NCBI RefSeq assembly: GCF_030581075.1
Contig: NZ_JAUQSW010000002.1
Span: 1-64,000 of the forward strand
DNA from: Hymenobacter cheonanensis
Lineage (GTDB): Bacteria; Bacteroidota; Bacteroidia; Cytophagales; Hymenobacteraceae
Direction: 5' to 3'
Length of the DNA stretch: 64,000 nucleotides
Part shown: positions 27,935-35,349 of the stretch, one piece after another
How the letters are laid out: every line of letters begins with the position of its first letter
Numbering within the stretch: the stretch's first letter is position 1
The notes under the pieces: model-generated
Told to the model about the DNA's origin: nothing
The model's database searches: none
The model's input: the letters and a program-made list of their open reading frames with translations, nothing else
Translations under genes and position numbers: made by a program

Positions 27935-28957
27935 ATGTCTGCTTCTCCCGGCCTCAAGCGCCGCCTGGGCCTGCTTTCCCTCGTGGTGAGCATCGTCTTG
28001 GTACTCACCAAGTTTTACGCCTACCGCCTCACCCGCTCGCAGGTGGTGCTGACGGATGCGCTCGAAAGCATCATCAACGTATTCACCAGCGGCTTTGCGC
28101 TGTATAGCCTTTACCTGGCCGACCAGCCCAAGGACGAAAACCACCCCTACGGCCACGGCAAGGTCGAATACCTGAGCATTGGCTTCGAGGGCGCGCTCAT
28201 TATCAGCGCGGGGGCGTTCATCCTGTTTGATGCTACGCGCTCGCTGCTGCACCCGCACCCGGTGGCGCGGCCCGACTTTGGGGTGCTGCTGCTGGCGGGC
28301 ACGGCGCTGGTCAATTTTGGGCTGGGGCTATGGCTGGTGCGGGCCGGGCGGCGGGTGCAGTCGGTGGCGCTGGTGGGCGATGGCAAGCACCTCTACCTCG
28401 ATGCCCTCACGAGCATCGTGGCCTCGGCGGTGCTGGTGCTGGTGCATTTCACGGGCTTCATGCGCCTGGACGGCGGCGCGGCGCTGGCGCTGGGGGCGTT
28501 TATTCTCTACAACGGCTACCAGCTGGTGCGCAGCGCCGTGGGCGGCCTCATGGATGAGAGCGACCTCACCACCGTGGCCGAGGTTATTGCCGAGTTGCAG
28601 CGCCTGCGCCGCCCCTGCTGGATAGACGTGCACAACCTGCGCGTGCAGCGCTACGGCGCCAACCTGCACATCGACTGCCACATGCAGATGCCCTACTACT
28701 ATTCGCTGGAGCGCATTCACACCGAAATCCACGAGGTAGAGGAGCTTATCCGGGCCCGCTTCGCGGCCGTGGAGGTCGAGATGTTTGTGCACGCCGACCC
28801 GTGCTCGTTTGCGGCCTGCTCGCTGTGCCACATGCCCGACTGCCCGGTGCGCCGCCACCCCTTCGAGCGCGAAATTGTGTGGGATATTCACAACGCCGTG
28901 AAGGACGAGCGCCACCACCTGGGCATGAGCAGCGAGCAGATACCGGGGAGGAGCTGA
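27935..28957 (+). CDS. Cation diffusion facilitator (CDF) metal exporter with Cys/His-rich tail
   Basis: 340 residues from ATG 27935. Six membrane segments in the first 200 residues with family metal-site features (LTDALESIINVF in helix 2; HPYGHGKVEYLS; GDGKHLYLDALTSI in helix 5), then a cytoplasmic ferredoxin-like domain (about 205-300). The tail has a Cys/His cluster, CSFAACSLCHMPDCPVRRHP, an extra metal-binding site not usual in the family. It exports Zn2+, Mn2+ or Fe2+; being divergent from an operator-controlled NRAMP gene, the pair probably balances one metal. Confidence 0.9.
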   Translation: MSASPGLKRRLGLLSLVVSIVLVLTKFYAYRLTRSQVVLTDALESIINVFTSGFALYSLYLADQPKDENHPYGHGKVEYLSIGFEGALIISAGAFILFDATRSLLHPHPVARPDFGVLLLAGTALVNFGLGLWLVRAGRRVQSVALVGDGKHLYLDALTSIVASAVLVLVHFTGFMRLDGGAALALGAFILYNGYQLVRSAVGGLMDESDLTTVAEVIAELQRLRRPCWIDVHNLRVQRYGANLHIDCHMQMPYYYSLERIHTEIHEVEELIRARFAAVEVEMFVHADPCSFAACSLCHMPDCPVRRHPFEREIVWDIHNAVKDERHHLGMSSEQIPGRS

Positions 28958-28967
28958 TTGCGCCCTG

Positions 28968-29597
28968 TTATTTCGCCGGGCTGGTCCACTTGCTGTCTTT
29001 CAGGCGAAAGCGCCAGGGCAGCGCTACTGCCTCTTCGCCCGCGTACTCCAGGCCCACGCGGGAGCTAGCCAGCACGTTGGCGTCGGGCACGACCTCACCG
29101 GCATCTTCTATCCAGATGCGCGGGCCAGTGAGCGGCTCGCCATTGAGGGCGGGCGAGAGGCCGAGCGCCTGGCTGAGCACGCCGGGGCCGGCGGTGAGGT
29201 TGCGGGCCGCCGTGGCCAGGCCCCGGCGGCGCAGCATAACCTCCACGCCCGCGAGCGGCTCAATGGCCCGGATGAGCACGGTATCGGGGTGCGCGGCGTC
29301 GTGGGTAATAATATTGAAGAGCGTGTGCACGCGGTACACGGTGTAGAGGTAGGCGTGGCCGCCGGGCTGGTAAAGCGCCTGCGCCTGCCTGGCCTTGCGC
29401 TGCAAATGCAGGGTCAGGCTAGGGTCGCCCTCGTGCCGGTAAGCCTCGGTTTCGACGATGCGGCCGCCGGTCAGCTCGCCATCAAGCAGGGTAAAAACGT
29501 GCTTACCGAGCAGCTCGCGGGCGATGGCTAGCACGTCGGGGCGCTGGTAAAAGGCGAGCGGCAGCACGTGCTTATGAACATCAAAGTCATCTGTCAT
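28968..29597 (-). CDS. 3-methyladenine DNA glycosylase (AAG/MPG family)
   Basis: 209 residues, the usual size for bacterial members. It removes alkylated purines from DNA in base excision repair. Seen: ELLGKHVFTLLDGELTGGRI, the catalytic glutamate segment VETEAYRHEGDP, GGHAYLYTVYRVHTLFNIIT, LIRAIEPLAGVEVMLRRRG, GPGVLSQALGL. The stretch after the catalytic glutamate (LHLQRKARQAQALY) departs from the more common ASHAxxGxTxRN form, so its substrate range may differ. The start codon (29597-29595) lies inside the arm of a palindromic repeat. Confidence 0.85.
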   Translation of the reverse strand: MTDDFDVHKHVLPLAFYQRPDVLAIARELLGKHVFTLLDGELTGGRIVETEAYRHEGDPSLTLHLQRKARQAQALYQPGGHAYLYTVYRVHTLFNIITHDAAHPDTVLIRAIEPLAGVEVMLRRRGLATAARNLTAGPGVLSQALGLSPALNGEPLTGPRIWIEDAGEVVPDANVLASSRVGLEYAGEEAVALPWRFRLKDSKWTSPAK

Positions 29598-29707
29598 TGC
29601 GAGCGTAGCGAAGTGGAGCGCGGCAATCCTTCCTTAGGGACTGAGAGCAGTGCTCCCTAGCAACAAGGAAAGATTGCCGCGCTCCACTTCGCTACGCTCG
29701 CAAGGAC
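29593..29707. repeat. Family B palindromic repeat overlapping a start codon
   Basis: Arms of about 38 bp: GTCATTGCGAGCGTAGCGAA (onward to GGCAATCCTT) from 29593, and the complement ending GGAC at 29707, nearly perfect, around a 38-bp centre. It differs from families A and C. It supplies the ATG of the glycosylase gene and lies just before the B12 operon promoter. Confidence 0.88.
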
Positions 29708-29725
29708 AAACGGTTTTTCCTGCCG

Positions 29726-29733
29726 TACTTTTG
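29726..29733 (+). promoter_or_regulatory. -7 box of the B12 uptake operon
   Basis: TACTTTTG about 15-20 bp before the riboswitch and 20 bp past the family B repeat. No TTG at the ideal -33 spacing. Confidence 0.5.
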
Positions 29734-29744
29734 CCCCCGCCACG

Positions 29745-29940
29745 GTGACCGGACTCCTACCCACGGAGCGAGGTTGAAAAGGGAATTCGGTTAGAAGCCG
29801 AAGCTGTCCCCGCAACTGTACGCGCTACATCGGGGTGGGCACCCCACGCCACTGCCAGCCTGGCTTATCATCTTGATAACCAGGCAGCGGGAAGGCCGCC
29901 CACCCGGCAGCGCAAGCCAGGAGACCTGCCAGGGCACTCA
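29745..29940 (+). ncRNA. Cobalamin riboswitch
   Basis: Conserved core pieces occur in order: GAAAAGGGAATTCGGTTAGA (29776 onward), GCTGTCCCCGCAACTGTA (29803-29820), GCCACTGCCAGCC and GCGGGAAGGCC (29888-29898), then the B12 box AGCCAGGAGACCTGCC (29915-29930). This is the AdoCbl/MeCbl-type aptamer. It precedes a BtuB-like receptor gene, so high cobalamin should switch the operon off. The expression platform lies between about 29931 and 30109; its fold is not resolved by eye. Confidence 0.95.
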
Positions 29941-30109
29941 CAGGTTCAGCGCTCGCGGAGGACGGGCGGAGAACGGAAGCACTCTGCCTGCCTTGCCCTA
30001 GCGGCGGGGCTGGCGCGGTGGTTTCGGCCTCAGCCCCGGCGCGGTTTTCGGCTTCGGCCAAAAATTTCGACAGGGTTTTGGACTGAATTTTCGCTTGAAA
30101 ATTTAGTTC

Positions 30110-32137
30110 GTGTTGGTTTTCAACCTTTTTGCCAAAGTATTTTCTCGCCCAACGGGCGGGCGGCTGGCCGGTGCCCTGGCGGCGCTGCTGGCCGCTAGCC
30201 CCGCCGCGCCCGCCCAGGTGCGCCCCCCCGACACGCTTACCACCCGCGCCCACCGGCTGCCCGAAGCGCAGGTGCGGGCCGTGCGCCCGAGCCGCTTTGC
30301 GGTGGGCACCACGCAGTGGGCCGTCGATTCGCTGGCCCTGAGCCAGTACCGCACCGGCACCGTGGCCGACGTGCTGCAAGCCCGCACCCCCGCCTACGTC
30401 AAAAACTACGGGCCGGGGCAGCTGGCGTCCATCAGCCTGCGGGGCACGGCGGCGCGCCACACGGCCGTGCTCTGGAACGGCTTCAACATCAACCTGCCCA
30501 CGCTGGGCGAGGCCGATTTCAACCTTTTGCCCCTCAACGGCTTGCGCGAGGTGGTGGTGCAGCCCGGGCCGGCCGCCGCGCTCTACGGCAACGGCGCCAT
30601 CGGCGGCACCGTGCTGCTCGACACGGGGGCCGATTTCAGGCCTGGCCCGCTGCGGGCCACCGTGCAGGGCGACCTCGGCGCCTGGGGCCTGCGCGGCAGC
30701 AGCGCCACCGTGCAGGCGGCCGGCGGCCGGGTGGCCGTGCGCGCCGCCGCCAGCTACCGCCAGGCCGCCAATAACTACCCCTACCTCAACCCCGAGTTTA
30801 CGGGCCTCGTGCGGCGCTACGCCGAAAACGCTGCCCTGCTGCACCAGTGGAGCCTGAGCCAGGACGTGGCCCTGCGCCTGGGCGCGGCCGGCGAACTCAC
30901 GGCCGGCGCCTGGCTTACCGATGCCGACCGGCAGATTCAGATTGCGGCGGGCGCGGCCAACGACCACGCCCGCGAGCGCGACCAGAGCCGCCGCCTGCTG
31001 CTGGGCTACCGCCGGGTGCTGGCCGGCGGCGGCCAGTGGGCGGTGCGCACGGCGTGGTTCGACGACGTGCTGAACTACACCTCCGACCAGGTGGCGCGCA
31101 GCAACTCGGACGTGAAAACCACCCAGGCGCAGGGCGAGTACACACGCCCGCTGGGCCGCCGCGCCACCTTGCGGCTTGGGGCTGAGGCCCAGCATTTTGC
31201 CGCTGGGGCAGATGGCTACGGCGGGGCCATTAGCGAGAACCGGGGGGCCGCGTTTGCCCTGTTGCGCCTCGACCCGCGGCCGGGCCTGCGCCTGACGGGC
31301 AACCTGCGCCAGGCGCTGCTGCCGGCGGGGCTAGCCCCCCTTACGCCCACCGTGGGGGCCGAGTGGGATGTTTTTTCGCGCCCGCCGCTAGCCCCCGATT
31401 CTGTTCATCCTGCCTTTCAGCCACTTAGCCACACGCTTACCGCCAAGGCCAACCTGGCCCGCACCTACCGTGCCCCTACCCTGAATGAGCGCTACTGGCA
31501 GCCCGGCGGCAACCCCGGTCTGCGCCCCGAAAACGGCGTGGGCGGCGAGGCCGGCCTGCGCTACCAGCGTCCGCTGGGCCGCGCCACGGCCTTCACCGGC
31601 GAGCTAACGGCCTACTCGCAAACCGTGAACGAGTGGGTGCAGTGGCTGCCCAACGACCGCGGCATCTATACTCCGCGCAACCTGCGCCAGGTGCGCAGCC
31701 AGGGCCTCGAAGCAGCGCTGGGCCTGCGCTACGGCCGGGGCCGCTACGGGCTGCACGGCCGCGCCAGCTACGCCCTTACCTCGACCCAGAAAACCCAGGG
31801 CGCTGCCGATGACCCCGACCCCACCGGCCGGCAGTTGGCCTTTGTGCCGCTGCATCAGCTAGCCCTCAGCCTCGACCAGACGCTCGGCGCCTGGCAGCTG
31901 GGTACTACGCTGGGCCGCACCGGCCTAGTGTATACCGACAACTCGGGCACGAGCTACCTGCCGGCCTTCTGGCCGCTGGCGGCCACGGCCGGCTACACCC
32001 TGCGCGGCGCGGGGCCGCTGGCCTTCACGGTGCTGGTGCAGGGCACCAACTTACTTAATAGCAGCTACTACACTTACTCGGCGCGGCCGGCCCCGCCGCG
32101 CGCGCTGCAAGCCAGCCTGCGCGTGGGCTGGCGCTAG
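30110..32137 (+). CDS. btuB: TonB-dependent vitamin B12 receptor (BtuB-like)
   Basis: 675 residues from a GTG start; no ATG is available, and a TTG follows directly, so the start is uncertain. Signal-peptide-like RLAGALAALLAASPAAPAQ; plug domain with YGPGQLASISLRGTAARHTA and LYGNGAIGGTVLLDTG; barrel ending ALQASLRVGWR. The plug sequence and the cobalamin riboswitch directly upstream identify it as a corrinoid importer of the outer membrane, working with TonB. No BtuCDF inner-membrane transporter genes are in the window. Confidence 0.88.
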   Translation: MLVFNLFAKVFSRPTGGRLAGALAALLAASPAAPAQVRPPDTLTTRAHRLPEAQVRAVRPSRFAVGTTQWAVDSLALSQYRTGTVADVLQARTPAYVKNYGPGQLASISLRGTAARHTAVLWNGFNINLPTLGEADFNLLPLNGLREVVVQPGPAAALYGNGAIGGTVLLDTGADFRPGPLRATVQGDLGAWGLRGSSATVQAAGGRVAVRAAASYRQAANNYPYLNPEFTGLVRRYAENAALLHQWSLSQDVALRLGAAGELTAGAWLTDADRQIQIAAGAANDHARERDQSRRLLLGYRRVLAGGGQWAVRTAWFDDVLNYTSDQVARSNSDVKTTQAQGEYTRPLGRRATLRLGAEAQHFAAGADGYGGAISENRGAAFALLRLDPRPGLRLTGNLRQALLPAGLAPLTPTVGAEWDVFSRPPLAPDSVHPAFQPLSHTLTAKANLARTYRAPTLNERYWQPGGNPGLRPENGVGGEAGLRYQRPLGRATAFTGELTAYSQTVNEWVQWLPNDRGIYTPRNLRQVRSQGLEAALGLRYGRGRYGLHGRASYALTSTQKTQGAADDPDPTGRQLAFVPLHQLALSLDQTLGAWQLGTTLGRTGLVYTDNSGTSYLPAFWPLAATAGYTLRGAGPLAFTVLVQGTNLLNSSYYTYSARPAPPRALQASLRVGWR

Positions 32138-32190
32138 GGCTGGCAGTGGCCTTACCTCGGCATTTTCAATTACCCTTTTCTTTTTCTGGA

Positions 32191-33279
32191 ATGAAAAACC
32201 TGTTTTCTACTTGCTTTCGGCCGGCGCTGGCACTGGCTTTCAGTGCGTTATTGCTGGCTAGCTGCGAATCGAAGAATACCGACGTGACCCCTACGCCCAC
32301 CGGCACGGGCTCCAACGTGTACATCACCAACGAAGGCGCCTATGGCAAATCGACGGCCTCCGTTACGTTTTTTGATAAGAACACGAAGGCCGTGACGGCC
32401 GACATTTTCCAAACCGCTAATGGCCGGGCGCTCGGCGATGTGGCGCAGTCGATGAGCGTGTACAACAACACCGGCTACGTGGTGGTGAACAACAGCAACA
32501 AGGTGGAGGTCGTGTCGCTGCCCAGCTTTAAGTCGGTAGCTACCATCAGCAACCTGGTGCAGCCGCGCTACCTGGTGAGCACCTCCGCCGGCAAGGGCTA
32601 CGTGACGGAGTGGCTGAGCAGCACGGCCGGCCGCGTCTCCATCATCGACCTGACTACCAACACCGTAACGGGCACCCTGCCCACCGGCCGCTACCCCGAA
32701 AAGCCGCTGAGCTTCAACGGCCTGGTATACGTGCCTAACTCGGACGAAAACACGCTGACCGTGATTGACCCGGCCCAGGGCAAGGTTACGAATACCATTA
32801 CGGTGAGCGACGGGCCCAGCAGCCTGGCCGCCGATAAGAGCGGCAACATCTGGGTGCTGTGCGGCGGCATTACCAAGTACGACCCGGTCACGTATGCCGT
32901 TATCTCATCTACGCCGGGGGCGCTCATTCGCTTTGCGCCCGGCACGCCCACGGTGCAAACCAAGCTGCCCTTCGCCGCAGGCTCGCCCAGCAAGCTGCGC
33001 AGCAGCCCGGCCGGCGACCAGCTATACTACACGCTCGGCAAGAGCGAGTACCGCCTGGATGTGACGGCCAGCAGCCTGCCCGCTACGCCCTTCATCAGCC
33101 GGCGCTTTTCGGCGCTCACGGCCTTCTACGGCTTCGATATCGACCCCAAGGACAACACAATTTACGTGTCGGACGCCTCGTTTTCGGGGGCTAGCAAGCT
33201 CATTCGCTACAACGCCAATGGCACCCGCCTCGACTCGGTTGATACCGGCATCGGGTCCAACGGCGCGGTATTTTACTAG
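32191..33279 (+). CDS. BtuG-like / YncE-like beta-propeller surface lipoprotein
   Basis: 362 residues from ATG 32191. Lipobox LLLASC; then a seven-blade-like propeller of repeated strands (NVYITNEGAYGKSTASVTFF; VYVPNSDENTLTVIDPAQGK; GNIWVLCGGITKYDPVTY; NTIYVSDASFSGASKLIRYN), as in the DUF5074/YncE group. In Bacteroides the lipoprotein BtuG of this kind caps BtuB and binds B12 very tightly. Its place 53 bp after btuB, under the same riboswitch and before a terminator, supports that role. Binding itself is inferred. Confidence 0.82.
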   Translation: MKNLFSTCFRPALALAFSALLLASCESKNTDVTPTPTGTGSNVYITNEGAYGKSTASVTFFDKNTKAVTADIFQTANGRALGDVAQSMSVYNNTGYVVVNNSNKVEVVSLPSFKSVATISNLVQPRYLVSTSAGKGYVTEWLSSTAGRVSIIDLTTNTVTGTLPTGRYPEKPLSFNGLVYVPNSDENTLTVIDPAQGKVTNTITVSDGPSSLAADKSGNIWVLCGGITKYDPVTYAVISSTPGALIRFAPGTPTVQTKLPFAAGSPSKLRSSPAGDQLYYTLGKSEYRLDVTASSLPATPFISRRFSALTAFYGFDIDPKDNTIYVSDASFSGASKLIRYNANGTRLDSVDTGIGSNGAVFY

Positions 33280-33296
33280 CCCGCTTTTCGCGCCAA

Positions 33297-33332
33297 TAAA
33301 AAAAGCCGCCCGAGTTGGGCGGCTTTTTTATT
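33297..33332. terminator. Bidirectional intrinsic terminator
   Basis: AAAAAAAGCCGCCC, loop GAGTT, GGGCGGCTTTTTTA. T-runs on both strands serve the convergent B12 operon and small lipoprotein gene. Confidence 0.93.
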
Positions 33333-33348
33333 TTTCATTGTCAGCGTT

Positions 33349-33615
33349 TTAGTCAGCAATACCGTCGTGGTTGCGGTCAATGGCGCGGTCGGCGGCTTTG
33401 TAGAGCTGCTTGCCGGTGGGGCGGTGGGTGGTATCGCGGGCCAGGCCGGCGGCGGCCGAGTCGGCGCCGGCATTGGCGGGCGCCGTATTCGGGACCATCT
33501 TTTTGGTCGAGCCAAGCTCCACGTTGGTATCGCCGGCCTTGGTGCCGGTGTTGCAGGCGGCGAGGGGCAGGGCCAGCGTGGCGAGGAGGCCGAGCAGGCG
33601 GTAGGTGCGCGTCAT
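33349..33615 (-). CDS. Small lipoprotein with EF-hand-like C-terminal loop
   Basis: 88 residues from ATG 33615. Lipobox LPLAAC (Cys about 21), a low-complexity middle, and a C-terminus AADRAIDRNHDGIAD. DRNHDGIAD resembles the calcium-binding DxNxDG loop, so calcium or another divalent ion might bind. Family unknown. It is convergent with the B12 operon and shares its terminator. Confidence 0.7.
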   Translation of the reverse strand: MTRTYRLLGLLATLALPLAACNTGTKAGDTNVELGSTKKMVPNTAPANAGADSAAAGLARDTTHRPTGKQLYKAADRAIDRNHDGIAD

Positions 33616-33761
33616 AACAGGGAAAGAATGAGTGCCGCGTAGCGGCCGGTGAGAAAGGATAGGCAAGGTAATTCGCAAAGCGACCCCGCCCGCTAGTACC
33701 GCAAAAAGCCGGTGCGGGTTGCTGCCGCCCGGGCCGGCGGGCGCAGTTGCCGCGGCGGCGG

Positions 33762-33769
33762 TAAATTTG
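33762..33769 (+). promoter_or_regulatory. -7 box before small membrane protein
   Basis: TAAATTTG, 6 bp before ATG 33776; no -33 TTG at ideal spacing. Confidence 0.45.
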
Positions 33770-33775
33770 CCCCCG

Positions 33776-34129
33776 ATGGCCCGCTCCGCTCCTGCTTCTT
33801 TTCTTTCGCGCCTGCGCTTGCGCCTGGCGGCCTACCGCTGGCGGCGGGTGGGTATGCTGGCCGGCATTAGCTTTGTACTCAGTAGTAGCCTGATACTGTA
33901 CCTGTTCGGCGCAGGCGACCGTTTTTTTGGGCGCCTTGGTGCAGCCTTTTTCATCGGATTTTGCCTGTTATCCGTTACTTTTCTGGCCGTAATTCCGTTT
34001 ATTGGCTGGGCCACCACCCACTGGTTTGGCAAAAGCTGGTCGGGAGCGGCTAGCCCGGCGCCCCTGCGGCGGGCCAGCGCGCCCACCCGCCGGCCGCCGG
34101 CCCCGCGTCGTTCCACTTCATTACCTTAA
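33776..34129 (+). CDS. Small two-helix membrane protein with basic ends
   Basis: 117 residues from ATG 33776. Basic N-terminus (SRLRLRLAAYRWRRV), membrane helices about 27-45 and 55-80, and a Pro/Arg-rich cytoplasmic-type tail. No motif recognised. The next gene, a metal-domain AraC regulator, starts 9 bp after its stop, so they are likely one transcript, linking this protein to the copper-type locus. Confidence 0.65.
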   Translation: MARSAPASFLSRLRLRLAAYRWRRVGMLAGISFVLSSSLILYLFGAGDRFFGRLGAAFFIGFCLLSVTFLAVIPFIGWATTHWFGKSWSGAASPAPLRRASAPTRRPPAPRRSTSLP

Positions 34130-34138
34130 TTTCTATCC

Positions 34139-34711
34139 GTGAAAACCAATCTGCTGCATATCAAGAACATGGTTTGCCCGCGCTGCGTCGAGGCGGTTCA
34201 GAACTTGCTGGTGAAGGCCGGCTATGAGCCCACCAAGGTGACCCTGGGCCAGGCCCAGCTAGCCCCCGGCACGCCCGTTGACCCCCGCGTGGTGGCCCCG
34301 CTGCTGCGCGAAGCCGGCTTCGACGTGCTGCTCGACCGCGCCGAGCAGCTCACCGAGCAGATTAAATCGGTATTGCAGGATTACCTGGAACACCTGCGCA
34401 CGGCCCCGGCCCCGCTCACGACCTCGGCTTTTCTGGCCGACCGCTTCGCTACCACCTACTCGCACCTGAGCAAGGTATTTTCGCGCACCGCGAACCTGAC
34501 TATTGAGAAGTACCTCATTCGCATGAAGATAGAGCGCGTGAAGGAGCTGCTCAGCTACGGCGAGATGACGCTGGTGCAGATTGCCGACCAGCTGCGCTAC
34601 AGCTCGGGCCAGCACCTGAGCAACCAGTTTCGGCAGGTGACGGGCCGCTCGGTGAGCGAGTTTCGCCGCATGTTGCAGCCCGACCGCCTTTCGATGGATG
34701 CGCTGGCCTAA
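34139..34711 (+). CDS. AraC-type regulator with N-terminal heavy-metal-associated (HMA-like) domain
   Basis: 190 residues from GTG 34139. The first 70 residues resemble an HMA fold (LLHIKNMVCPRCVEAVQNLL, with CxxC at about 13-16; then REAGFDVLLD). The second half is an AraC HTH pair (about 95-185): FATTYSHLSKVFSRTANLTI and QIADQLRYSSGQHLSNQFRQ. This suggests direct sensing of a thiophilic metal such as Cu(I) through the CxxC coupled to DNA binding, rather than an added sensor. It precedes, convergently, a Csp-type copper protein gene. Confidence 0.85.
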   Translation: MKTNLLHIKNMVCPRCVEAVQNLLVKAGYEPTKVTLGQAQLAPGTPVDPRVVAPLLREAGFDVLLDRAEQLTEQIKSVLQDYLEHLRTAPAPLTTSAFLADRFATTYSHLSKVFSRTANLTIEKYLIRMKIERVKELLSYGEMTLVQIADQLRYSSGQHLSNQFRQVTGRSVSEFRRMLQPDRLSMDALA

Positions 34712-34728
34712 GCATTGGCTTGCATTAT

Positions 34729-34766
34729 AAAAAAAGGCCCTGCTTACGTAAGCAGGGCCTTTTTTT
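34729..34766. terminator. Bidirectional intrinsic terminator
   Basis: AAAAAAAGGCCCTGCTTAC joined directly to its exact complement, a 19-bp perfect stem with T-runs on both strands, between the convergent AraC and four-helix copper protein genes. Confidence 0.93.
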
Positions 34767-34783
34767 CTGCGCTTTTAAGACGG

Positions 34784-35119
34784 CTAGGCCGCGTAGGCCT
34801 TGCAAGCCTCCAGGCACGCCTGGCAGGCCTGGGCACACTGCTGGCAATGGTCGTGCTGGTGCTGGGCGCACGTGTCGTAGCACTTCTGGCAAATCTCGAT
34901 GCACTCCTTGATAATGTGCTTGGCATGGGGCGAGTTGCGGGCGATGAAAGCGGCCGTGAGCCGACAGATATCGGCGCAGTCGCGGTCGGTGCGAATGCAG
35001 GGCACCATCATTTTTACGTCGTCTTCGCCCAGGCAGGCATCGGCGCAGTATTCGCAGGCGGCCACGCAGCGGGCCAGGACATCGAGCAGGGAGCGGTAAT
35101 CGGCGGGAGCGTTTTTCAT
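34784..35119 (-). CDS. Four-helix bundle copper-binding protein (Csp-like)
   Basis: 111 residues with 14 cysteines, mostly spaced along helices: ARCVAACEYCADACLG, CIRTDRDCADICRL, CIEICQKCYDTC, CQQCAQACQACLEACKAY. This is the pattern of copper storage proteins of the Csp (DUF326-related) family, where cysteines line the core of a four-helix bundle and hold many Cu(I) ions. No signal peptide, so cytosolic (Csp3-like). Neighbours: a metal-sensing regulator and a Met/His-rich barrel. Confidence 0.9.
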   Translation of the reverse strand: MKNAPADYRSLLDVLARCVAACEYCADACLGEDDVKMMVPCIRTDRDCADICRLTAAFIARNSPHAKHIIKECIEICQKCYDTCAQHQHDHCQQCAQACQACLEACKAYAA

Positions 35120-35349
35120 AAAAGAAAAGAGTAAGTAGGCGGTGGCCTCCGTGGCCAGGGCAGGCTTCTTGTACGGAGTGGGCTAGCCCGGTGGCGGTGT
35201 AAGGTGCGGGCCGGGCGCGTGTAAAATCCGGGGCTAGCCGGGCGCTTGCCCGAATTTTGCACCTCCCCTGCCCTAACCTTGCCGGGCGAGCGGGCCACTG
35301 CGGGCGCCGTTTTACCGTTAGATGAGCAGTTGATTAACTGCGTCTTCTT

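Noticed and set aside
29825-31195. 456-codon open frame on the minus strand opposite the riboswitch and btuB.
   Set aside because: It lies antisense to a clear aptamer and receptor gene, has low-complexity His/Gln/Gly-rich sequence and no family features: a typical GC-rich shadow frame.
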